64,000 nucleotides of DNA. It comes from an uncultured Caldilineaceae bacterium. Lineage in GTDB: Bacteria > Chloroflexota > Anaerolineae > Caldilineales > Caldilineaceae. The position numbers were made by a program, and so were the translations under genes. The stretch lies in assembly GCA_951813625.1 (NCBI GenBank), contig CATOTS010000032.1, positions 21,930 to 85,929 of the forward strand. Reading direction: 5' to 3'. Position 1 is the first letter of the stretch; each line of letters opens with the position of its first letter. Positions 34,705 through 42,405 of the stretch are shown here, one piece after another. The notes beneath the pieces were generated by a model. The model saw nothing but the letters and a program-made list of their open reading frames with translations. It had not been told where the DNA came from and did no database searches.

Positions 34705-36078
34705 ATGAATTCCAGGGGATCGAAGTTGAGAATGTACCTGACAGGGCTGGTTCTGGCTGCCGTCATTGGCGCGGGCGTACTGGCCGGATGCAGGGGCGGG
34801 CGCGGAGGAAGCCAAGCTTCCGGCGGCGCAACGGCAACGCAGGAGAGCTCTGAGGGGGGAGGCGGTGAAGCCGGTGGTGAGCATGGCTCCGGCGGCGAGT
34901 CGGGTGCGTCGGGCAGTGAAGAGGGCAGCGGCGCGACGCTGGCGCCGGACGAGACCTTCGATGCGGTCCGCGCCGGTGCGCGGCTGATCTTGCGCTACGA
35001 CGCTGCGAGCAACTCGTTCACGGGCAGTGTGGAGAACACGACCAGTGGTGTCCTGACCCGGGTGCGGGTCGAGGTGCATCTTTCGAACGGAACGGAGCTG
35101 GGCCCGACGGCGGAGGTCGATCTGGCTGCGGGCGAGGTAGTGGCGATCAACCTGCCTTCGACGGCGGCATCGTTCACTGGCTGGATAGCCCATGCCGAGG
35201 TTGGCAGCGGTGGAGAGTCCGGCAGTGAGTCCGGCGGTGAGTCGGGCGGTGAGATGGGAGAGGCCGCCATGTCGAGCCCGAGTGTTCCTCTCGGACAGAC
35301 GTGGAACGGCGTGCTTGGGGGCCTGGCGGTCTCGGCGCGGTACGATGCGGCGACCCAGTCGGTGGAGGCGACGGTGCAGAACGGGCTGGCGCGGGTGCTG
35401 TGCTATGTGCAGTCCGAGCCCCATCTGAAGCTGGGGACGCAGACTGTCGGCGAGCTTGGCCCGGACGTGCTGGGGCATCTGAGTCCCGGCCAGGAGGCGA
35501 CCTCGAGCGTGTCGGTTTCCAGTGAACCGAATCTCGCCGGCGTCTCCTTCGACGGATACGTCGTTCACCTGGAGGTATTCGACTGCGGCGGCACCGGTCC
35601 CGTACCGCACACGGGCGGGGAGGGCGCTGAAGGCAGCGGTGGTGAAGGCGGCGGCGAGTCGGGTGCGTCGGGCAGTGAAGAGGGCAGCGGCGCGACGCTG
35701 GCGCCGGACGAGACCTTCGATGCGGTCCGCGCCGGTGCGCGGCTGATCTTGCGCTACGACGCTGCGAGCAACTCGTTCAAGGGCAGTGTGGAGAACACGA
35801 CCAGTGGCGTCCTGACCCGGGTGCGGGTCGAGGTGCACCTTTCGAACGGGACGGAGCTGGGCCCGACGGCACCGGTTGATCTGGCTGCGGGCGAGGTAGT
35901 GGCGATCGAGCTGCCCTCGACGGCAGCATCGTTCAGCGGCTGGATAGCCCATGCCGAGGTGGGCGGTGGCGGCGGCGAGGGAAGCCAGTCGGGCGGTGAG
36001 GCCGGTGGTGAGCATGGCGGCAGCGGCGAGGGAAGTGGCGAGCACGGTAGCGGCGGCGAGGGGCAAGGTGGCGGCTAG
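34705..36078 (+). CDS. Gly/Ser-rich lipoprotein with duplicated FxLYD-like domain
   Basis: 457 residues. A signal peptide with lipobox (LVLAAVIGAGVLAGC, Cys about 29) predicts lipid anchoring outside the membrane. Three beta-rich domains of about 90 residues (the first and third nearly identical, FDAVRAGARLILRYDAASNS ... WIAHAEVG; the middle one diverged) are joined by linkers of Gly, Ser, Glu and His (GGEHGSGGESG). The domain layout resembles FxLYD-type extracellular domains. His- and Glu-rich linkers might bind metal ions. AAAGGGGATG precedes the ATG. A hairpin and a two-component system follow, so the protein could be a cell-surface partner or target of that system. Confidence 0.75.
   Translation: MNSRGSKLRMYLTGLVLAAVIGAGVLAGCRGGRGGSQASGGATATQESSEGGGGEAGGEHGSGGESGASGSEEGSGATLAPDETFDAVRAGARLILRYDAASNSFTGSVENTTSGVLTRVRVEVHLSNGTELGPTAEVDLAAGEVVAINLPSTAASFTGWIAHAEVGSGGESGSESGGESGGEMGEAAMSSPSVPLGQTWNGVLGGLAVSARYDAATQSVEATVQNGLARVLCYVQSEPHLKLGTQTVGELGPDVLGHLSPGQEATSSVSVSSEPNLAGVSFDGYVVHLEVFDCGGTGPVPHTGGEGAEGSGGEGGGESGASGSEEGSGATLAPDETFDAVRAGARLILRYDAASNSFKGSVENTTSGVLTRVRVEVHLSNGTELGPTAPVDLAAGEVVAIELPSTAASFSGWIAHAEVGGGGGEGSQSGGEAGGEHGGSGEGSGEHGSGGEGQGGG
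34894..35209 (+). repeat. intragenic 316-nt repeat, copy 1 (copy 2 at 35653-35968)
   Basis: Two copies exactly 759 nt apart and in the same frame. The first 125 bases or so are identical and the remainder differs at a handful of positions. This indicates a recent duplication or gene conversion of the outer domains of the lipoprotein. Confidence 0.85.
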
Positions 36079-36158
36079 AGCCAACCGGATTCGGTCAAAG
36101 GGAGATGACGAAACTTGGCTTGAAGTGAGATAATCTCCCTGGACGTAGCCGGAGGATG

Positions 36159-36187
36159 GACGCGGTGTCTCGATGAGGCACCGCGTC
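36159..36187 (+). terminator. hairpin between lipoprotein and response regulator genes
   Basis: Stem GACGCGGTG/CACCGCGTC with an inner CTC/GAG pair around GAT, followed by TTGT. It lies 80 nt after the lipoprotein stop and 28 nt before the regulator ATG, so it may terminate or attenuate transcription between them. Confidence 0.55.
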
Positions 36188-36214
36188 TTGTGCCAAGTTG
36201 CTAAAGAGGTGCTG

Positions 36215-36892
36215 ATGAGCGGCACGGTATTGATCGTCGAAGACGATACGAGGATCGCGAACTGGGTCAAGGTCTATTTTGAGCGGGCCGGATTCTTCGT
36301 TGAGGTGGCATATGACGGTGAATCCGGTCTGGCTCTGGCCCGTGATCTAACCCCGGACTTGATCATCCTTGACCTGACGCTTCCGCGTCTCGACGGCGTG
36401 GAGCTTTGCAGAATCCTGCGCCGGGAGTCGGAGATTCCGATCATCATGCTGACGGCCCGAGAAGCGCACGCCGAGCGAGTCATCGGGTTGGACAGCGGCG
36501 CCGATGACTATATCGTCAAGCCTTTCGACCCGGAGGAGGTCATTGCGCGCGCCGGCGCGGTGCTTCGCCGCGTCAAGGGCAGGGTCCAGCAGGTGCTGAC
36601 GCGCGGCAACATTACGTTGAATGAGACCACCAGGAGCGTGACGGTCAAGGGAGAACCTGTGGACCTGAGTCGGGCGCAGATTGCGCTGCTTTCGACGTTT
36701 ATGCGTCATCCCAATCAGGTGCTCAACCGAGAACAGCTGATCGAGCTGACCTTCAGTCAAGAGTTCGATGGGTTCGACCGCGCCATCGACAGTCAGATCG
36801 CTCGCCTGCGAAGGCGGATCAGCCGCGAAGGCAGCCAGCCGATTCAGACTGTGTACGGCGTCGGTTACAAGCTTGTGGCAGAGGAGGAGTGA
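36215..36892 (+). CDS. OmpR/PhoB-family response regulator
   Basis: 225 residues from the ATG at 36215 (AGAGGTG upstream). The receiver domain has LIVEDDTRI (acidic pocket), LIILDLTLPRLDG (phospho-acceptor Asp about 53), MLTAREA (Thr) and VKPFDPEEV (Lys). A winged-helix DNA-binding domain follows (LSRAQIALLSTFMRHPNQVL, TVYGVGYKL). Its stop overlaps the kinase start (TGATG). It regulates genes in response to the cognate kinase, possibly including the lipoprotein gene upstream. Confidence 0.93.
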   Translation: MSGTVLIVEDDTRIANWVKVYFERAGFFVEVAYDGESGLALARDLTPDLIILDLTLPRLDGVELCRILRRESEIPIIMLTAREAHAERVIGLDSGADDYIVKPFDPEEVIARAGAVLRRVKGRVQQVLTRGNITLNETTRSVTVKGEPVDLSRAQIALLSTFMRHPNQVLNREQLIELTFSQEFDGFDRAIDSQIARLRRRISREGSQPIQTVYGVGYKLVAEEE

Positions 36893-38298
36893 TGTCGTTG
36901 CGCTGGCGGATTATGGGTTCACTCGTTGCTGTCATCTTACTTTCCGTCCTGATCAGCGTCGGTGTGGGCTACTATGCGACGCAGCAGCGTCTGGGCGTGT
37001 TCGTAGACCGGATTGGCGATGACGAGGCGGTGCAGCTGGCGCGGAATCTGAGCCGGGCGTATAGCGCCGGCGCCGGCTGGGAGACGGTGGACAGGGCACT
37101 GGCCGAGGCAGGATACAGCTACGATGAAGCAGAGCAGAGGGAGCGGTTCGAAGAGGGGGAGGGAGAACATATCGAGTCGCTTCACCGCGACCCGGTGCGC
37201 GTCGTCATTGTCGCGGCCGATGGAGGTGTGGTCAAGGACAACATGTCAGCGTTGTTGCCCGGGACCACCGCGCCCGATCTGGGCGGTCATCGGGAGACGG
37301 TCATTGATCTGGCTACGGACCGTACCGTGGGTCACGTCTATGTGGACGTAAACCGCGAGCTCCTGTCGACCGAGTCTGATGGGTTTCTCAACAGGCTCCT
37401 GTACATCTCCCTGATTGGCGGAGCGCTGACTGCCGGCGTCGCCATACTGTTGGCCGTATGGCTTTCCAAACGGATAACGGCCCCGGTCACTGCTCTCACG
37501 AAGGCGACCCAGAAGGTTGCCGAGGGGGGAACGGCGCGGCTTCCGGTTACGGCCGCGGACGAGTTGGGACAGATGAGCGCAGCCTTCAACCGGATGGCCT
37601 CCGCGCTGAAGACGCAGCGCGAGCTGCGCAGGCGGCTGATAAACGATGTCACGCATGAGTTGAATACGCCGCTTAGCGTCATCCAGCTGGAGGCGACTGG
37701 GTTGCGCGACGGACTTCAGACTGCGGCGGGTGCGTCCGGCCAGATCATCCAGGAAGTGGGCAGGCTGCGCGGTCTGGTAACGGATCTGAACTGGCTTGCG
37801 GAGACCGACCATGGGGAACTGAGGCTCACCCCCGAAGCAACTTCCATTCGCGAGCTTCTCACCGCTGAGGTGCGACGCTGGCAGCCGCAGTCGCGCGCCC
37901 GGCAAGTCGAATTGTCGTTGCGGGTTTCAGATGACCTTCCGGAGATGGAGCTCGACCGGATGCGTATGAGCCAGGCGTTGGGGAACGTCCTGAACAACGC
38001 GATTCACTGTGCCGAGGCGGGCGGGCGCGTTGTGGTTAGGGCGGGTCTGGAAAAGAACGAGGGGTTGGCGATCTCGATCACCGATGACGGGATTGGCATC
38101 GACTCTGCCGACCTTCCCCACGTTTTCGACCGCTTCTACCGGACCGACCAGTCGCGCAGCCGCGGGATCGGGGGCACAGGTCTGGGACTGGCCATCACCC
38201 AAGCGATCGTCGAAGCGCATGGGGGTACGATCAACGCGGCAAGCAGCGGGCCTGGGCAGGGCGCCTCGGTGACCATTCGCCTTCCACTGAACAAGTGA
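36892..38298 (+). CDS. sensor histidine kinase (BaeS-like)
   Basis: 468 residues from the ATG at 36892, with GAGGAGG upstream. Two membrane segments (IMGSLVAVILLSVLISVGVG and LLYISLIGGALTAGVAILLA) bracket an external sensor domain of about 140 residues rich in Glu and Arg. HAMP (SKRITAPVTALTKATQKVAE), HisKA (NDVTHELNTPLSVIQLE, with His about 244) and HATPase domains (NNAIHCAE, DDGIGI, GIGGTGLGLAI) follow. The set is complete. It is coupled to the regulator by a TGATG overlap. The sensed signal is unknown; envelope stress is typical for this class. Confidence 0.93.
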   Translation: MSLRWRIMGSLVAVILLSVLISVGVGYYATQQRLGVFVDRIGDDEAVQLARNLSRAYSAGAGWETVDRALAEAGYSYDEAEQRERFEEGEGEHIESLHRDPVRVVIVAADGGVVKDNMSALLPGTTAPDLGGHRETVIDLATDRTVGHVYVDVNRELLSTESDGFLNRLLYISLIGGALTAGVAILLAVWLSKRITAPVTALTKATQKVAEGGTARLPVTAADELGQMSAAFNRMASALKTQRELRRRLINDVTHELNTPLSVIQLEATGLRDGLQTAAGASGQIIQEVGRLRGLVTDLNWLAETDHGELRLTPEATSIRELLTAEVRRWQPQSRARQVELSLRVSDDLPEMELDRMRMSQALGNVLNNAIHCAEAGGRVVVRAGLEKNEGLAISITDDGIGIDSADLPHVFDRFYRTDQSRSRGIGGTGLGLAITQAIVEAHGGTINAASSGPGQGASVTIRLPLNK

Positions 38299-38299
38299 C

Positions 38300-38327
38300 G
38301 CTGTAAACATCCAGAATCTTTTACAGC
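38300..38327. terminator. hairpin between convergent genes
   Basis: Stem GCTGTAAA/TTTACAGC with a 12-nt loop. It lies two bases after the kinase stop and overlaps the stop of the DUF5615 remnant on the other strand. No T-tract, so terminator strength is doubtful. Confidence 0.4.
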
Positions 38328-38470
38328 AACACGCCCGCTACCTCCGCATTTTTGGGCAGATCGCCGTTGCGCAGGTCAGACCATCCCCGTTCGTAGGCGG
38401 TATCGATCGACTGGCCGGCAAGATGGCGACGCAGGGGCGCAGGCGTGCCCTGGTCAAACAGAATCCTCAT
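38321..38470 (-). pseudogene. truncated DUF5615 (PIN-like) toxin
   Basis: 49 residues from the ATG at 38470, which overlaps the antitoxin stop (ATGA). The start MRILFDQGTPAPLRRHL and GWSDLRNGDL are those of DUF5615 PIN-like toxins, normally about 110-120 residues. After NGDL the sequence reads PKNAEVAGVLL and stops, missing most of the protein including distal acidic residues. It is likely inactive. Confidence 0.7.
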
Positions 38471-38694
38471 GAATGGACAGAATCCGTCAGGACCTTCACT
38501 TCGTGATCCAGGGCGGCTTCGACCATCCATCTTTCTACGCCAGGGAACCATGCCAGAAACTGCTCCATGGCGGCCCCATCGCGGAGATTCTCAAAGTGGG
38601 CGGCGACGGGCACGCGCGTGCCGCGAAAGAACCAGGCCCCGCCAACTTTGCCCGGGTGTCTTTCGACAGCTCTACACGAATTCCAGTCCTTCAT
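38467..38694 (-). CDS. DUF433 antitoxin
   Basis: 75 residues. GKVGGAWFFRGTRVPVAAHF and DGAAMEQFLAWFPGV are the standard DUF433 motifs; members pair with DUF5615 toxins and bind DNA through an HTH-like fold. The partner gene overlaps by 4 nt but is truncated, so the antitoxin is probably an orphan. Weak ribosome binding site (GAGAGATGA) before the ATG. Confidence 0.8.
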   Translation of the reverse strand: MKDWNSCRAVERHPGKVGGAWFFRGTRVPVAAHFENLRDGAAMEQFLAWFPGVERWMVEAALDHEVKVLTDSVHS

Positions 38695-39047
38695 GTCGTC
38701 ATCTCTCTTGCGCGGGGTCCGCGGTGACGGCGCAGGGCAAACGGCCGATTGCCAGGACGGCAGAAAAGGTGGCGACGCACGGATCCTTCATCTGCTGACA
38801 CGGCTGCTTGTCAGGCGCGCAGCCGGACGCGCTGTTCACAGTATAGCTTGAGGGCCCGAAGTTTTTACACCTGTCCGCCCGGCGCACACAGCGACTTGGG
38901 CCCAGCCTGCGAACGGACAGGCCGCGCGCAGACGGCCTTGGGGTATAATGCCCCGATACAGAGTTGACCGCAGGTCGCCCGCTTGAACCGTGCAGCGGCC
39001 AACGCGGCTGTACAGGCAACTTTGCCCGGCCGGGCCGGGGGGACACA
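38695..39047. other. intergenic region
   Basis: No convincing gene. The segment separates the DUF433 gene from the MNT/HEPN pair and includes a region around 38935-38950 (GGGGTATAATGC) that contains a good -10 box, perhaps the promoter of the nucleotidyltransferase gene. Confidence 0.4.
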
Positions 39048-39365
39048 GTGACCAACCAGGCCGTCGTCGATACCATGGTGGAGCGCATTGCGGCGCGCTT
39101 CCAGCCGGCGCGCATCCTTCTCTTCGGCTCGCGCGCACGCGGCACCGACAACCGCTGGAGCGACGTCGACCTGCTCGTCGTCATGGACGAGGTCGAGGAC
39201 AAGCGCCGCGCCGCGGTCGAGATTGGGCGGGCCCTGGCCGACCTCAGCGTCAGCAAGGACATCGTGGTGACCACACACGAGGAGATCGCCCGCCGCGGCC
39301 ACGTCGTCGGCAGCGTTCTGCGCGCGGCGCTGCGCGAGGGGAAGGTCGTCTATGAGCGACCCTGA
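39048..39365 (+). CDS. mntA: MNT-type nucleotidyltransferase antitoxin
   Basis: 105 residues from GTG 39048, favoured because GGGGGGA lies just upstream and the fold starts at once. LFGSRARGT ... SDVDLLVV is the minimal nucleotidyltransferase signature (GS-x10-D-x-D). In HepT-MntA modules this enzyme adds AMP to the HEPN toxin to silence it. It overlaps the HEPN gene by 14 nt. Confidence 0.87.
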   Translation: MTNQAVVDTMVERIAARFQPARILLFGSRARGTDNRWSDVDLLVVMDEVEDKRRAAVEIGRALADLSVSKDIVVTTHEEIARRGHVVGSVLRAALREGKVVYERP

Positions 39366-39774
39366 ACTCTTGGCGCGGGAGGCCAGCCGCTGGCTGCGCT
39401 TCGCAGCCGAGGACCTCGACGTCGCGCAGCGTCTGCTGGCGGACCGTTCATCGGCCCCGCGTCACGTCTGCTGGCACTCACAGCAGGCCGCGGAAAGGGC
39501 GTTGAAGGCGGCCCTGGTGTTCGAGGGAGTCGATTTCCCCTTCACCCACGACCTGAACGCACTGCGCACCCTGCTGCCGGGCAGCTGGCCTGTCCGGGCT
39601 GACGATGCGGGTCTGGCTGATTTGACAGGGTGGGCGGTCCAGGCCAGGTATCCCGGCGAGTGGCCGGAGCCTTCCGCGGCCGATGCGGTGCGCGCGGAGG
39701 CGGAGGCCCGCGCGGTGCACGACGCGGTCGCGGCCGAATTCCGGCGTCGCGGTCTGCACATGGACGCGGAATGA
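39352..39774 (+). CDS. hepT: HEPN-domain toxin partner (HepT-like)
   Basis: 140 residues. All-helical HEPN domain: RWLRFAAEDLDVAQRLL, CWHSQQAAERALKAALVFEG and FTHDLNAL. It belongs to the group with CxHxQQAxEKxLKA rather than the classical RxxxxH RNase group, though RYPGEW follows near the end, where such proteins often have RYPD. Paired with the overlapping MNT gene as a toxin-antitoxin module. Confidence 0.83.
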   Translation: MSDPELLAREASRWLRFAAEDLDVAQRLLADRSSAPRHVCWHSQQAAERALKAALVFEGVDFPFTHDLNALRTLLPGSWPVRADDAGLADLTGWAVQARYPGEWPEPSAADAVRAEAEARAVHDAVAAEFRRRGLHMDAE

Positions 39775-40114
39775 CTTTTATTATCAAGGAGGTCGGGGAT
39801 GCCGTCGCTGCGCCGAGGCATGGAATCATGAAGAACGGGGACGGGCAGGCGTCGGGTATGCCGACCCGCTGCACCCGAAACGCGACCGACCCGGTGTGCA
39901 ACGGCCGTATTGTACGGCCAGGCAAGTTGAACGTGCCGCAAGCGTAGCTGTCCACTTTGCCCTATGCTTTCTGATAGTTCGAGCCCCGGCAACTGAGGCA
40001 TTACAATAGATCCAGCCCTCATACCGCCGCTGCAAGAAGGCCTCACATCTCCTCGGCGCGGGGTATACTCCAGGGGCTGAGCCGGCGAAAGGTTCCCGCG
40101 CAAACATACCCCAG
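39775..40114. other. intergenic region
   Basis: A 58-codon frame from ATG 39771 (MTFIIKEVGDAVAAPRHG) starts within the HEPN gene end and has an internal AAGGAGG, but no recognisable protein content. Otherwise nothing seen. Confidence 0.35.
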
Positions 40115-42157
40115 GTGTCGAAAAGTTCCCGTTCCGGCAGAATTGAAAGCGTCTCAGTAGAGAAACGCAATCGCGCCGGCTGGTTGATTCTGGCCGGGTT
40201 GACCGCCGTTGCCGTGGTGATGCGGTTCTATCGTCTCGGTGACCTACCTGCCGGGCTGCACTACGACGAAGCATTTAATGGCCTGGATGCGCTGTCCCTC
40301 TTGGAGACGCCCTTAACCGATTGGCCGGTTTTTTTTGACGAAAATAGCGGACGGGAGCCACTGTTTGTCTGGCTTTCGAGCATTCCCCATGCTCTTTTCG
40401 GTCCCTCCATCTGGACGGCGAGATTCATTTCAGCTCTCAGCAGCGTGCTCCTGGTCTCGGCGCTGGCCTGGCTGGGTTGGCACGTCGCCCCATGGCTCGG
40501 GGTGCGCAACCGCCAGCTGTTCGCGCTCTGGTGCGCCGCTGCTCTCCTGGGACTGTTGTGGAGTCAGGTATTTGCCCGCTACGGGATTCGCGCGACTCTC
40601 TTTGTTTTGCTGGAGACGGTGCTACTGGCCGCCATGTGGCGGGCCTGGCAGCATGAACCGCCAGCGCGAGGCGCCTGGACGTTGACCGGGGTCCTGGCCG
40701 GGAGCAGCTTCTATTCTTATCTGCCTGCCCGGCTGCTGCCGCTGCTCCTCCTGCTCCTCTTGGGCGCGGCTTGGCTACACGAACGCCAGCGCCTGCAACG
40801 GCATCTGCCGGGCATGCTCTGGGGCGTCGCTGCTACCTTGCTGCTTTCCGCTCCTCTAGGGAGTTACTTCCTGCAGAATCCCCTGGCTTTTTCGACGCGG
40901 ATTGGAGAGGTAACCACCGGTGTCGGGCTCAAGGAGATGTTTGTCAATCTGGGGGATGTGCTGGGGATGTTCCTCGTGTCCGGCGATCATAACCTGGTTT
41001 CGAATTTGCCAAACCGCCCTGTGCTGGATCCGTTCCTGGCGCTCCCCTTCCTCATCGGACTGGGCAGGGCACTGCGAAGATCATGGAGGTTGGGTCGCCT
41101 GTTCCTGCTGGCTGGTCTGGGTGTAATGTTGCTCCCTACTATACTCAGCGACTACGCGCCAAATTTCTTTCGGGCGATTGGTGCACTACCATTCACGGCC
41201 CTGCTCATCGCCTACGGGGCGGAGGGATTCGTCGGTCATGCCGAACTGTTTCGGCGAGGGGGGTTGCGCCGACCGGCGGAGGCTCTTGGGTGGGCTACTC
41301 TGTGCGGTGCCGTCGCTCTTACCGGTTGGACATATTTCGGGGTCTGGCCTTCATCAGAGGCCATGTTTTATGGTTGGTCCGAGGGTTACAGCCATATGGC
41401 GCGCCGCCTCAGCAAAGACTATGAGACCCGGGTGTACATCAGCCCGCGCGATCCAACCCATCCGCACGCAGCCGCTCTTCCCCATCCTTCCGGCGAATAC
41501 CTGCTTACGGCGGAAGGAATTACGCCCCTATATCATGATGAGCGCTTCTGCCTGCGCGTAGCGTTGGAGAATCCGGCGCGCTACTTTTCGCTGACCGGGG
41601 AAACCGGCCGCGATCAGCTGCGGCTCGATTCCTACTTTTCCGATTCAGCGCCGCCTCGACCGGTTGTCTTTGACGATTCAGGCAAACATTGGGCAACCGA
41701 GTTCATAAGAGAAAAGGATACGCCTGCAGCCTTTCCGGAGATGCGTCCATTTCGTGTGAAGCTGGCCGACGGCATCGAGCTGAGCGGTTACAGGCTCTCT
41801 CCGCAAGAACTGCAGCCAGAACAGCCTTTGCGTGTGCGTCTGTTCTGGCGCGTGAACCGAACGCCTACACAGGACTACACGCTGTTCCTTCATCTGCTCC
41901 ATGTCGATGGAGAAGGTTTTTTCGAACAGCTGGCCGGTTTCGACCATTTACCGGGGAACGGAACCTGCCCCATGACCGAATGGCTGCCTGCAGAGATGAT
42001 TGTCCATGAAGCAGAGTTGAACCTGCCGACGGTCTTGCCTCCCGGCGACCTGTTTGTGGCGGTTGGCTTTTACACGCCTTCCGACGGACGCAGAATGCCC
42101 GTCTCGCTCGCGGCTGACGATCATATCCTAATCGGCCCGCTGACACGGGCGCCGTGA
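40115..42157 (+). CDS. GT39/ArnT-like membrane glycosyltransferase
   Basis: 680 residues from GTG 40115. About ten hydrophobic segments follow a short cytoplasmic start. The first outside loop has LPAGLHYDEAFNGLDALSLL (the acidic DE pair of GT-C enzymes) and FFDENSGREPLFVWL, features of the PMT/ArnT family that transfers sugars from polyprenyl-phosphate donors. The last 200 residues form a soluble beta-rich domain (VKLADGIELSGYRLSPQELQ). It probably glycosylates an envelope polymer or surface protein. Monocistronic; converges on the macroglobulin gene. Confidence 0.83.
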   Translation: MSKSSRSGRIESVSVEKRNRAGWLILAGLTAVAVVMRFYRLGDLPAGLHYDEAFNGLDALSLLETPLTDWPVFFDENSGREPLFVWLSSIPHALFGPSIWTARFISALSSVLLVSALAWLGWHVAPWLGVRNRQLFALWCAAALLGLLWSQVFARYGIRATLFVLLETVLLAAMWRAWQHEPPARGAWTLTGVLAGSSFYSYLPARLLPLLLLLLLGAAWLHERQRLQRHLPGMLWGVAATLLLSAPLGSYFLQNPLAFSTRIGEVTTGVGLKEMFVNLGDVLGMFLVSGDHNLVSNLPNRPVLDPFLALPFLIGLGRALRRSWRLGRLFLLAGLGVMLLPTILSDYAPNFFRAIGALPFTALLIAYGAEGFVGHAELFRRGGLRRPAEALGWATLCGAVALTGWTYFGVWPSSEAMFYGWSEGYSHMARRLSKDYETRVYISPRDPTHPHAAALPHPSGEYLLTAEGITPLYHDERFCLRVALENPARYFSLTGETGRDQLRLDSYFSDSAPPRPVVFDDSGKHWATEFIREKDTPAAFPEMRPFRVKLADGIELSGYRLSPQELQPEQPLRVRLFWRVNRTPTQDYTLFLHLLHVDGEGFFEQLAGFDHLPGNGTCPMTEWLPAEMIVHEAELNLPTVLPPGDLFVAVGFYTPSDGRRMPVSLAADDHILIGPLTRAP

Positions 42158-42405
42158 ATGAGAAATCATCAAGATGACAGAACAGTTAGAGTATACTCAT
42201 CTCTGAGCACCCTTCCCTGCTGGTGAAATCCCGGTGGGAAACCTCTATTCTACCAACTTGATAAGGTGCTCACTTACTCCGAATTCAGGTTAAGGTTAAT
42301 AATGGAGCAATTCACCCAGCCTGTGGAGGGGCAGCACGATGGTCAAGAAACGGCAGCGACACTCGGCAGGTTTCAGGTTTCGAGCTGCGCAAGACCGCAG
42401 GCCTC
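42158..42405. other. convergent intergenic region with inverted repeats
   Basis: It holds a perfect decamer palindrome GAGTATACTC (42190-42199) and a long-range pair TGAGCACC (42204-42211)/GGTGCTCA (42265-42272). These may fold as a joint terminator of the two converging genes. Confidence 0.4.

Noticed and set aside
34600..36270. 556-codon open frame on the minus strand
   Set aside because: Antisense of the Gly/Ser-rich lipoprotein; Arg-rich repetitive product without motifs.
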